From assembly GCF_000346485.2 (NCBI RefSeq), contig NZ_KQ976354.1, forward strand, positions 2,348,190-2,412,189: 64,000 bases of DNA. Reading direction: 5' to 3'. The translations under genes were made by a program, and so were the position numbers. This stretch comes from Scytonema hofmannii PCC 7110. Its GTDB lineage: Bacteria; Cyanobacteriota; Cyanobacteriia; Cyanobacteriales; Nostocaceae. The stretch's first letter is position 1; every line of letters begins with the position of its first letter. Of this stretch, positions 7,791 to 16,040 are shown piece by piece. The notes beneath the pieces were generated by a model that was given only the letters and a program-made list of their open reading frames with translations, was not told the origin of the DNA and searched no databases.

Positions 7791-10217
7791 ATGAAACACC
7801 AGGCACCCAATAAAAATTTTAAAAAGTATAAAGATATACATCGCAAGTTTGAACGCTTGGACTTGGATAGTCATTTCCGGATTCTGTATGCATCCAAACA
7901 AGTGCAACGGTTTGCTGCTAACCCTCAAGAGGTTATGCCAGGAAAAGATATTCGTTTGGGTTTTCCTGAATTTATTGGTCTTGAAGATATTTTGATTCCT
8001 ATCTTAAAAGGAGAACAGGAACTTTTTGAATTAAAATCTCTGGCTAGAACATTTGGCAGAGAATGCCGTCTATCTTTTGATATCTATATTCTGTGTAAGG
8101 GTGGTGAAAGTTATAATGAAAATCAACTAACAATACTTTTTGAAGATACAACAGAGATAATGCTCGTTAAACAACAAACAAATAATATAAAAATTTTATA
8201 TAATACTTTGTTTGCATATAAAAATTATATAGAAAAAGCGATCACTGCAATGGCAGAAGTCTTGTTAGTGACAACGAAAGCGGGAAAAATTAAGAAAATT
8301 AACCGTGCTGCATTAGAGTTATTTGGTTATAGCGAAGAAGAATTAATAAATCAGCCGATATCTTTATTATTTGATGATAATACATTATTTCAGAAAGCTA
8401 TTCAGCAGAGAGCCTTATTTAAAAAATACTTTCAAAATATAGAAATTATTTGTCGAAATAAAGAGAAAGAAAAGCTGATGATAGCGTTTTCTTGCTCGGT
8501 AATTCAGTCGAAAACAGACGGTTTGACAGATATAGTTTATATGGGGAGAGATATTACTGCTCAAAAGAGCCGACAGCAACGAATTGGTACGCAATACACC
8601 ATAACTCGGATACTATCAGAATCACAAAGTATCAAACAGGCAATTCCCAAAATTTTACACGCTATATGTGAGTGTTTGGGATGGGATTTGGGGGAGCTTT
8701 GGACAGCAAATGAGTACATAGGACTATCGTCACAGCAAGATTGCGTTCATTCAGTACTCAGATGTGTGGAAATTTGGTCGAGTCGAACGGTTACAATCCG
8801 AGAGTTTAAAGCAGTGACTTGGCAAACGACTTACACCCCCAGTATTGGTTTTCCCGGTCAAATATGGTCAACTCAATCGCCTCTTTGGATCGAGAATATC
8901 GCGCAGCATGAAAATTTTGGTCGGGTGTGCGATACGGCTTTAGCGGTTAAGCCTTCAGCTTATCGCAACGCATCTTTGCATGAAAATGAACAGTCTGGTG
9001 ATGTGCGATCGCAAGCTGCTATGGAATCCGGATTGCGATCGGCATTTGGCTTTCCCATTTTGGATAATGGGGAAATTTTGGGGATTATGACTTTCTTTAG
9101 TCAAGATATACAGCCAAAAGATGCCGAATTATTGCAAATGATGGTTTCTGTTAGTCATCAAATTTCTCAGTTTATTAAATCCAAACTATCAGAGGAAGCA
9201 CTTGTAGAAAGTGAAGAACGCTATCGGGATTTATTTGAGAATGCAGATGAATTGATTCAATGCGTCACTCCTTACGGTCAATTTGAGTATGTTAACCGTG
9301 CATGGCATAAAACTTTAGGATACTCACAGTTTGAAGTCAAACAGCTTTATCTGTTTGATATCATTCATCCCGATTTTCGAGAACAATACCGACATATCCT
9401 TTATCAGGTGATGTCAGGAAAAAACCTCAGCCAAGTAACAATTGCATTTGTCTCTAAAGATGGTCAAAAAATTTTTGTGGAAGGAAATATTAACTGCAAA
9501 TTTGTCAAGGGAAAACCAGTTTTGACGCGTGGTATTTTTCGGAATGTGACTCAGCGTGTTGCAGTGGAAGAAGTACAGCGCCACCAGCAAGAACAAACCG
9601 AGCGTTTGTTGCTCAATATTTTGCCAGAAGCCATTTTCAACCGTTTAAAACAAGAACCCGGTACGATCGCAGAACACTTTACTGATGTGAGTGTTCTGTT
9701 TGCTGATATTGTTGGCTTTACTGAAATCGCCTCTCAAATTAGTGCCATTCAGCTTGTCAAGATATTAAACCAAATTTTTTCAATGTTCGATCGCCTGACC
9801 GAAGAATATAGTTTAGAGAAAATTAAGACCATTGGTGATGCTTACATGGTAGTTGGCGGTTTACCCGTGCGCCACCCAAATCACGCCCAAGCCATTGCTT
9901 GTATGGCTCTAGATATGCAAACTGCGATTGACGAGTTTAACTCTGAGAACAACCAAAACTTTAGTATACGAGTCGGAATCCATAGCGGACCTGTAGTAGC
10001 GGGAGTCATTGGTATCAAAAAAGTCAGCTACGATCTTTGGGGAGATACGGTAAATATCGCCCATCGGATGGAATCCCAAGGTTTGGCTGGTAAAATTCAA
10101 GTCACAGAAACTACATACCAAAAGTTGCACGATGAATTTGTATTTCAAAAACGGGGTGAAATTGAAATCAAAGGCAAAGGCAAAATGACAACTTATTTGA
10201 TGATTGGGCGGAAATGA
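7791..10217 (+). CDS. PAS-PAS-GAF-PAS class III adenylate cyclase
   Basis: 808 aa, apparently soluble. Order: an N-terminal PAS-like sensor (about 20-125), a PAS (about 145-260), a GAF (about 270-460), a PAS (about 470-600), a linker starting RLLLNILPEAIFNRLK, then the class III catalytic domain (about 625-805). Metal aspartates are present in FADIVGFTE and KTIGDAYM. The adenine-specifying pair is Lys in EKIKTIGD and Asp in SYDLWGDTVN, and the transition-state Asn and Arg are in TVNIAHRM, so I predict ATP to cAMP as a homodimer. The GAF might bind a cyclic nucleotide or a bilin; the canonical residues for either were not clear. The ATG follows a long leader. It resembles the Anabaena CyaB group in general form. 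Confidence 0.9.
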   Translation: MKHQAPNKNFKKYKDIHRKFERLDLDSHFRILYASKQVQRFAANPQEVMPGKDIRLGFPEFIGLEDILIPILKGEQELFELKSLARTFGRECRLSFDIYILCKGGESYNENQLTILFEDTTEIMLVKQQTNNIKILYNTLFAYKNYIEKAITAMAEVLLVTTKAGKIKKINRAALELFGYSEEELINQPISLLFDDNTLFQKAIQQRALFKKYFQNIEIICRNKEKEKLMIAFSCSVIQSKTDGLTDIVYMGRDITAQKSRQQRIGTQYTITRILSESQSIKQAIPKILHAICECLGWDLGELWTANEYIGLSSQQDCVHSVLRCVEIWSSRTVTIREFKAVTWQTTYTPSIGFPGQIWSTQSPLWIENIAQHENFGRVCDTALAVKPSAYRNASLHENEQSGDVRSQAAMESGLRSAFGFPILDNGEILGIMTFFSQDIQPKDAELLQMMVSVSHQISQFIKSKLSEEALVESEERYRDLFENADELIQCVTPYGQFEYVNRAWHKTLGYSQFEVKQLYLFDIIHPDFREQYRHILYQVMSGKNLSQVTIAFVSKDGQKIFVEGNINCKFVKGKPVLTRGIFRNVTQRVAVEEVQRHQQEQTERLLLNILPEAIFNRLKQEPGTIAEHFTDVSVLFADIVGFTEIASQISAIQLVKILNQIFSMFDRLTEEYSLEKIKTIGDAYMVVGGLPVRHPNHAQAIACMALDMQTAIDEFNSENNQNFSIRVGIHSGPVVAGVIGIKKVSYDLWGDTVNIAHRMESQGLAGKIQVTETTYQKLHDEFVFQKRGEIEIKGKGKMTTYLMIGRK

Positions 10218-10221
10218 GATT

Positions 10222-10312
10222 AGAGGGAGTGGGGAGTGGTGAGTGGTGAGTGGGGGAAGAATATGTACTTACTTACTCCCTACTCCCTACTCCCTACTCC
10301 CTACTCCCCTCC
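10222..10312. repeat. Complementary heptamer arrays between convergent genes
   Basis: GGAGTGGTGAGT-type heptads (10222-10256) are followed by five CTACTCC heptamers (about 10273-10310). The two arrays are roughly complementary and could fold into a long imperfect hairpin between the cyclase stop and the stop of the speY-like gene. Such short tandem repeats are typical of heterocystous cyanobacteria. The array reaches into the last codons of the speY-like gene. Confidence 0.65.
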
Positions 10313-11485
10313 CCCAGTATTGGGAATCAACCTTCCTACAGGATAAGTCACAGATTCTTGAACACCTGTCTGAACCATAGCGGCTGGAATTTGCTCTGAA
10401 GAACGAGTTTTAGCGGCTAAATATTCTGTTCGCAATTGCGCTAGCATATTTTCTCGCTTGTCATACAGCCGCTTTAAAGTACGGGGCTGACACTGGTTCA
10501 TGACATAAGCTGTGACTAATGGTAAGGCAATAGTACTGTCAGTATAACAAACAATTGTGCTGGGTAATTCATCGGGATCGATCTTACCCCAGCTGACTGC
10601 TTCTGAGGGTGTTGCTCCAGATAAACCTCCAGTGTCTGGACGAGCATCTGTAAACTGTATAAAGAAATCGTGTCCCCGTTCTTCTAGTCCTAGAACTTCA
10701 TGCAGTTGCGGTTGGGTTTGTAATAGAAAGTTTTTGGGGCTTCCACCACCAATAATGAAAGCTGCGCTTTTCCCTTCAGAACCTCGTGCATAATACGCGA
10801 TCGCGGCTGTCTCATTCACATCAATTGACGGATCTAGTATCAGTTGAGAACCTTCTAACGATAAGGCTGCAACGTTCATTCCTATAGAGCTATCACCAGG
10901 GGATGAAGTATAAATTGGTACGCCATACTCATAAGCTGTGGCCAGCAAACTGGAATGCTTAACTCCAACTTGTTTTTCTACTTCTCGAACATACTTGCCA
11001 AGTAGATAGTGAAACTGTGCTGTTCCCATCCGTTTTTGAAAAGCTGGTGCTTGCAAAATCTTACGAATGAAAGCATCTGTTTCTAGTAAGACATCGTAGC
11101 TAAATATAATGTCATAAATACGGATGGTTCCTTCCTGTCGTAACTTTACATCATTTAAAAATGGATTACCAGCGAAAAGTTCAAAACCTAAGCCGTAGTG
11201 CATATCGTGGTAAAGGTTAGCACCAGTACTAATCATCCAATCAATAAATCCATGGCGGATGAGAGGTGCAAGCACCGAAACTCCGTATCCTGCTGGTGTC
11301 ATAGCACCAGAAAGGCTAACTCCCACCGTTACACCTTCTTTCAGTACATCCCGGCTCAGTAAATGGCATATTTCCCGCAATCGTGCCGAGTTGTATGCTG
11401 TAAAGTAGTTATCAATCAAATCTACGACTCCAATGTCAGTTGGCATTGGTGCAGGTGCAATTTTTTTACCTAGATGTTTTGACAT
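10301..11485 (-). CDS. speY: Deoxyhypusine synthase homologue, probable homospermidine synthase
   Basis: 394 aa of the deoxyhypusine synthase family. The catalytic-lysine region is conserved ([14 protein letters not shown]; human deoxyhypusine synthase has [14 protein letters not shown]), as are the NAD-binding stretches ([40 protein letters not shown]). Bacteria lack eIF5A, and in Anabaena a homologue named speY was shown to be needed for homospermidine made from spermidine or putrescine with NAD; I transfer that name. Polyamine supply matters for diazotrophic growth there. The C-terminus ends in a short unique tail partly coded by the heptamer array. Confidence 0.8.
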   Translation of the reverse strand: MSKHLGKKIAPAPMPTDIGVVDLIDNYFTAYNSARLREICHLLSRDVLKEGVTVGVSLSGAMTPAGYGVSVLAPLIRHGFIDWMISTGANLYHDMHYGLGFELFAGNPFLNDVKLRQEGTIRIYDIIFSYDVLLETDAFIRKILQAPAFQKRMGTAQFHYLLGKYVREVEKQVGVKHSSLLATAYEYGVPIYTSSPGDSSIGMNVAALSLEGSQLILDPSIDVNETAAIAYYARGSEGKSAAFIIGGGSPKNFLLQTQPQLHEVLGLEERGHDFFIQFTDARPDTGGLSGATPSEAVSWGKIDPDELPSTIVCYTDSTIALPLVTAYVMNQCQPRTLKRLYDKRENMLAQLRTEYLAAKTRSSEQIPAAMVQTGVQESVTYPVGRLIPNTGGGE

Positions 11486-11564
11486 TTTTGATAGTCCCCT
11501 GTAAGTCCATTTAAAATGAGCAGACCGGATACAATCTTATACGTCTTTAAATTTTTTCTCACCT

Positions 11565-11616
11565 GTAGGTAAGGCTGTGCCGCACGTTTGATTTGGTTGG
11601 TTTTAGCCCTACCTAC
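11565..11616. repeat. GTAGGTAGGGCT-family inverted repeat
   Basis: GTAGGTAAGGCT at 11565-11576 pairs with AGCCCTACCTAC at 11605-11616, with one mismatch. The same repeat family with perfect arms is at 26.19 kb. It lies 80 nt upstream of the speY-like gene. Confidence 0.55.
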
Positions 11617-11673
11617 GTGTATTTAAAATTCAAATACTATTGTTACAAATTTATATTTAATACTTATGTTATT

Positions 11674-12106
11674 TTAAGACAACAGCAGACAGTTTCTGTT
11701 GCGACCTTGTTCCTTAGCTGCATACAGTGCCTCATCTGCACGTTCAATGAGAATAACCAATTGCACAGATACCTTTTACTAACGGCGGTAAGAGGATCGC
11801 CATCGGCAGGAGTTTCCGCGCCATGAGACTACCTGCACCATTTCCACTCACCAATATTGTGAGTGCATACCACAGCCATAATGATGCGATCGCCATGATA
11901 AAGCTAACAATGGTGGCAGTTTTTAATGTGGGTATTTCCAAGCCTATACTCTTCAACTGTAAAATGTTGAATATCCAGTTCAGCAGAACTAGCCCTCCTA
12001 TGAAACAGGAGGCAATACTGGCTTGTTTGACAAAAAACGGGAGAAAAAAGCTTCCAGGTAGAAACTGGAAGTTTTTTGAGTTTCCAGGAATACCCATAAT
12101 TCTCAT
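11674..12106 (-). pseudogene. Diguanylate cyclase remnant: membrane N-terminus joined out of frame to GGDEF tail
   Basis: The first 117 codons encode two or three membrane segments (FIGGLVLLNWIFNILQL; ATIVSFIMAIASLWLWYALTILVSG) and the linker SLMARKLLPMAILLPPLVK typical of cyanobacterial membrane sensor kinases and cyclases. The frame then stops at 11744. In another frame, directly adjoining (about 11740 down to 11677), the sequence reads IERADEALYAAKEQGRNR, the end of a GGDEF domain. The whole middle of the gene, including the GGDEF signature, is gone. I infer an internal deletion joining the ends. The opposite-strand frame over the same bases is a shadow. Confidence 0.7.
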
Positions 12107-12610
12107 ATCTTTATATTGCTTATTAATTGACTAATTTACTTTTGGTATGAATGCTGCCTTGCTTAGTAACGTTCTTGTGTTCTATGCGACTTCACGTAAA
12201 CATTGAAAAACTTTGAGCTTTCACCTGTATTAGTTACATTGTCACATTAAAACATCAATTTGACATCGTATAAATACTTAGTTTGTCTTAAAAAAGACTT
12301 AAGAAAAGCTATATCAAACAGTGATAATTATTTATATTTTGACTTTTCAAAGGTTATACATAAATGGACACAGTAGTATTACTGATCTTGTTTGCCAAAA
12401 CTTCAAAAAAGTATTTTATTCTTAATGACTTTCTAGAAACAAGGCAGTCGGAATGAAAAAGACTCAAAATAAAAATTTATAAACATGTGTAACAACTTAT
12501 AGACAAACGACCTATTGTGTAGGGATTTTAGAATTATGTATAGAACTCACATAAATTGTTAAGCGGTGAAATAGTACGGCATACAATATTTGTGGGTGTC
12601 GGAATGAACA
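12107..12610. other. A+T-rich intergenic region
   Basis: About 500 nt before the metallophosphoesterase gene. I see no gene and no clear repeat; it presumably carries that gene's promoter. Confidence 0.5.
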
Positions 12611-13405
12611 ATGCGAATCCTCTCTATCTCTGACCAAGTTATTCATCACATACCGTTTATTACCCACTCACCTAACGGCTTAGGTGTGGTTAATAAAGTG
12701 TTGCCTGTTTTATTAGCTCATGTTGACTCACTACCGGATGGGTTGGAGGCGATTGTTGCGACAAGCGACTTGCAAGGTATCGATCAAAAAAACCAACGCC
12801 TTCTAGGTCATCTTGTCAATGAAGAATTAGATACGTTGGCTGATTTGGGCAAAATTCCGCCGCTAAGAGAAACAGGTGTAATTTTAGCGGGGGATTTTTA
12901 CGCAAAGGTAGATAAGCGTGGTGGTGTAGGTGATGTCCGTGACGTGTGGCAAGCATTTCGTCAACGTTTTCGTTGGACTGCTGGGGTAGGGGGAAATCAT
13001 GACAGTTTTGGTAGAACACAACAGGAAATTAGAGCTTTTCAAGACGGCAGAGGTATAAATTATTTAGATGGTCATATCACCTGTCTTGATGGACTGCGTA
13101 TCGCTGGAATTTCAGGTATTATTGGCAAAGCAACCAAACCTTTCCGTCGATCGGAAAAAGATTTTAGAAAACTGCTCACACAACTCCTCAATGAGTCACC
13201 AGATATTTTTGTACTACATGAAGGTCCTAACGACGTAAACGCTAAGTTAGTGGGCAATGAATCTATACGTGCTGAACTTGTTAGGGGAAATAATTTCTTA
13301 GTGATTTGCGGTCATTCCCATTGGACAGTGCCTATGACTGCTCTGTCTAAAGGAATTCAAGTGCTGAATGTGGATACTCGGGTTGTTGTTATGGTAGCAA
13401 AGTGA
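12611..13405 (+). CDS. Calcineurin-like metallophosphoesterase
   Basis: 264 aa with the metallophosphoesterase blocks in order: MRILSISDQ at the N-terminus, where the usual first DxH ligand is weak (SDQ); AGDFY (about residue 95); GGNHDSF (about 126-132) with the catalytic Asn-His-Asp; VLHEGP (about 202); and CGHSHW (about 236). Two metal ions, commonly Mn or Fe, would be bound. Substrates in the family range from phosphoproteins to cyclic nucleotides and nucleic acids and cannot be told here. The gene stands alone between long spacers. The ATG at 12611 is favoured because the first strand begins immediately. Confidence 0.85.
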   Translation: MRILSISDQVIHHIPFITHSPNGLGVVNKVLPVLLAHVDSLPDGLEAIVATSDLQGIDQKNQRLLGHLVNEELDTLADLGKIPPLRETGVILAGDFYAKVDKRGGVGDVRDVWQAFRQRFRWTAGVGGNHDSFGRTQQEIRAFQDGRGINYLDGHITCLDGLRIAGISGIIGKATKPFRRSEKDFRKLLTQLLNESPDIFVLHEGPNDVNAKLVGNESIRAELVRGNNFLVICGHSHWTVPMTALSKGIQVLNVDTRVVVMVAK

Positions 13406-13783
13406 GCGATAGGTAGCGCTCGAATGCAAATGATAACCAAGTAATGGTAATGAAAATTCTTTGGAAGACTTTGTATAAAACTTACAATTCAGGGAAAATT
13501 CCACATAATCTTTACATCTATCTCTTCGGAATACCGCTAAAGTTCTTCTATTAGGTTAATTTGAACGCTAATTCTTGAAGTTAGCAGTCGTATCTTAACC
13601 TTTCATAAATGCTCTACCAAAGAATGCACGAAATTAAGTAATCGGACAGAAATAATTACACATTAGGTTCTAGGTTAGACATGGGTTTCTGGTCGAGTTT
13701 TGTGTAATTAATTTTGTCTTAATACTTATAAGCAGTAATCCATAGTCAACGCATCATTGTCTATTCGCAACAGGTATATTTAT
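13406..13783. other. Intergenic region
   Basis: About 380 nt of A+T-rich sequence with no gene or strong repeat that I can identify. Confidence 0.5.
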
Positions 13784-14116
13784 ATGAAAACCAAGACAGG
13801 GCTATATAAGTCTGGGAGTTTTAGTGGCAAGTATATCTATTACTTGCTTGGCTTATTCAGCTTTATTATTGTGCTGAATTTTCCAAGCATAGTTATAATG
13901 CTAGGTGAGTTATTAATGCAGGAGAGTATGAGACTAGTTGCATTAGTAAATCAAATAACATTAACGCAGATAGTGTCATATTCTTCTAAATTAGTTTTTC
14001 CTTTTTTCGTACTGTTGATTATAATCTATGCTCTCTTCAAAGATGTTAGATTATCTTTCTTCTTAACTTTTTTGCTACTTCCCCTTGGCTTTATTGTTAA
14101 ATTATGTATTGGATAA
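13784..14116 (+). CDS. Small membrane protein of unknown function
   Basis: 110 aa from the ATG at 13784, preferred over an upstream TTG. Three hydrophobic segments are visible: about 20-41 (YLLGLFSFIIVLNFPSIVIML), 65-85 (VFPFFVLLIIIYALF) and 88-108 (FFLTFLLLPLGFIVKLCI). The N-terminus is basic. I recognise no family. Codon use is A+T-rich and both neighbours are distant, so this may be a lineage-specific gene or an unused frame. Confidence 0.45.
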   Translation: MKTKTGLYKSGSFSGKYIYYLLGLFSFIIVLNFPSIVIMLGELLMQESMRLVALVNQITLTQIVSYSSKLVFPFFVLLIIIYALFKDVRLSFFLTFLLLPLGFIVKLCIG

Positions 14117-14470
14117 AAAATTAAATAGGACATGGTGACTTGGACATCTTTTATCTCACAAGTTATGGGTGTCGCTTCCTAGAGCGCCGATAAAATAGTC
14201 AAGATGGGGGCAAAAAACCCGGTTTCTGTCTGCTGTAACGCTTGAGATCTCGTAGGCGTACAGACGCTTTCATTCAGTGCGTCTCTACAAAGAAACTGGG
14301 TTTTCGAGATTACTGTACCAATGCTCTAGAAGTTGAAATAGTGCGTACCTGTTACATCTCTAGAGAAAACACTCTGCTACTTCCTTTATAGTCAACTCTA
14401 CTAACTTAAGTAGCCATTATGTACTTTTATACACCAGAATGAAAGAAAAAACCTTATTAAAGAGAAATTA
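14117..14470. other. Intergenic region with AACCCGGTTTCT inverted repeat
   Basis: The only structure seen is a stem with AACCCGGTTTCT near 14218 and AGAAACTGGGTTTT near 14290-14303, enclosing about 60 nt. It is the same repeat family as at 43.02 kb. No gene is visible. Confidence 0.5.
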
Positions 14471-14869
14471 CTAAACTACTGCTATGCACTCCATTTCTAC
14501 TCGTGCATCTAGAATCAATTTACTAGCTTCAAAGGCGGTTCTTGCAGGAAGGCGGTCTTTAGAAAAGTAGGTAACATAAACTTCATTCACTGCGTTCCAT
14601 TCTTTTATATCTGCAAGTATCACCGTCACTTTAACGACTTGGTTGAGAGATGACCCATATCTTTCCAGAATACGTTTAATATTTTCCATAGTCTGCTTTG
14701 TTTCAGATGTGACGCCTCCAGAAGCAAGTTCTTTCGTACCTGGGATGTTACCAATGACCCCAGACAGATAAAGCATATGACCAACACGCACGGCTTCAGG
14801 AAAAGGAAGATTGAGAGATTCTGTCTCTGTGGAAGCCAAATATTCGATAGCATCAGAAAGATCTGTCAT
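14471..14869 (-). CDS. RidA/YjgF family enamine-imine deaminase
   Basis: 132 aa, the normal length of a RidA subunit (a trimer). The signature Arg that binds the substrate carboxylate is in LPARTAFEAS, and the C-terminal VEMECIAV matches the family's (V/I)E(I/M)E.IA. True RidA proteins hydrolyse 2-aminoacrylate and other imines released by PLP enzymes. This copy reads KDRLPARTAFEASKLILDA, where strict RidA has (P)ARsaveVa.LP, so it may belong to another Rid subfamily with a different substrate. It follows the HMA gene by 11 nt on the same strand. Confidence 0.85.
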   Translation of the reverse strand: MTDLSDAIEYLASTETESLNLPFPEAVRVGHMLYLSGVIGNIPGTKELASGGVTSETKQTMENIKRILERYGSSLNQVVKVTVILADIKEWNAVNEVYVTYFSKDRLPARTAFEASKLILDARVEMECIAVV

Positions 14870-14880
14870 TGTCGTTGAGT

Positions 14881-15663
14881 TTAGTTAATGTTTGGATAAC
14901 TATGGCATGAAACCAATATACCAAGTCGGTCAAGTCTATAACTTCTTGCTCCTAATGCGCCACCTTTGAGTGGTTTTCCTGTTTTACTTTTTAACAAACA
15001 GCAACTGTCTGATGAAACAGTGGCTTGTCGGACTTCTATTGAGCAAGTAAGGAGGATTGATGGTGTTGTGAAGTTTGCCGTCACCACTGCATCTTTAGCA
15101 AACTGAATCAAACTAGCTACGTGCGATCGCATTCGCGAATCTAAAATTGTGTTAGGTTTGTAATTAACAACTATGGATGCTGCATCACGATTCATCCGAA
15201 CGCTTGTTGCTTGTTGATCTTCTTTCAGCAGTTTTTCTAGCTGCTGCGCGTATCCAGAATCTTGGGCAATCAAGGGAACGTTGAATCTAACTCGTCCTGG
15301 GATCGCATGAACAACACTGCAATCAACCTTGGAAGGGTGTGATAAATCTTTATGACCCTGACTCGAAGTAGGTTTAGGAGAAATTTCTTGACGAGTTGCA
15401 CTTACCATCATTAAGCAGACTGGAATTGCTGCCCAACCGTTGATTCTCAGAATCCTAATGATAAGTAGACCCATTAGGATAGAAATGAAATTGAATCCCT
15501 GTGTTTTCCAAAAACTGACTGATTTTTTAACAGCAAGAAGTTCTGCTCGACTCGCTTTGAGCAAAAAATCACTTTGTATCCACTCAGCAATTGATTCAGA
15601 AGGCAGTTTTAACTGAGTGCTTAAATCGCCCCTTTTGCTGACAGTAATTGTCATTTGTGACAA
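14881..15663 (-). CDS. HMA-domain membrane protein, probably C-terminally truncated
   Basis: 260 aa. A hydrophobic segment at about 57-85 (FNFISILMGLLIIRILRINGWAAIPVCL) is followed by an HMA-like fold at about 115-185 (CSVVHAIPGRVRFNVP, then QATSVRMNRDAASIVVNYKP). The CxxC metal motif is absent. From memory, this HAIPGRVRF module occurs at the N-terminus of cyanobacterial heavy-metal P-type ATPases and in related smaller proteins that continue with more membrane helices. Here the protein ends in an unrelated-looking basic tail (GALGARSYRLDRLG), which suggests loss of the C-terminal part by frameshift or deletion. Confidence 0.6.
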   Translation of the reverse strand: MSQMTITVSKRGDLSTQLKLPSESIAEWIQSDFLLKASRAELLAVKKSVSFWKTQGFNFISILMGLLIIRILRINGWAAIPVCLMMVSATRQEISPKPTSSQGHKDLSHPSKVDCSVVHAIPGRVRFNVPLIAQDSGYAQQLEKLLKEDQQATSVRMNRDAASIVVNYKPNTILDSRMRSHVASLIQFAKDAVVTANFTTPSILLTCSIEVRQATVSSDSCCLLKSKTGKPLKGGALGARSYRLDRLGILVSCHSYPNIN

Positions 15664-15710
15664 GATTAATGAAGGTGAGTCATAACTTAAGTATATTCCA
15701 CCTTACACAC

Positions 15711-15857
15711 ACACAGTATGAATTACCCTCATCCCCAACCTTCTCCCAAAGGGATTCGGGAGCTAGAATTCTTGTCCCCTCTCCCTTTGGGAGAGGGCTA
15801 GGGTGAGGGCAAATCTTAAGGGTTTAACTAGGTTCATAGCTTGATTCAGCAACGCCC
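15711..15857. repeat. MITE copy, left end lost (pair of 27079-27239)
   Basis: From CAGTATGAATTACCC to GATTCAGCAACGCCC the sequence matches the complete element at 27.1 kb with few differences. It includes an inner hairpin (TCTCCCTTTGGGAGA) and TAGGGTGAGGGC. The left GGCGTTGCTGAAT terminus is missing. The spacer 15664-16040 holds nothing else that I recognise except the beginning of the metG region. Confidence 0.75.
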
Positions 15858-16040
15858 TTAATTCAGTATGCAATTTCGCAAACAGCGTGTATTATAGAAG
15901 TCATATAAATTCATACATCAAGTTTTTATTGAGGTGACCGTAAATTCTCCACTCCATCAGTAACGCTTAACAGTAACGATGACAGCAAGGTTAAGTACTT
16001 AATTACCAGCGCACTGCCTTATATTAATGGCATCAAGCAC

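Noticed and set aside
11823..12134. Plus-strand 103-codon frame
   Set aside because: It overlaps the membrane part of the diguanylate cyclase remnant, whose minus-strand reading has clear family features.
12816..13504. Minus-strand short frames over and after the metallophosphoesterase gene
   Set aside because: They are shadows of a gene with intact metal-binding motifs or lie in A+T-rich spacer.
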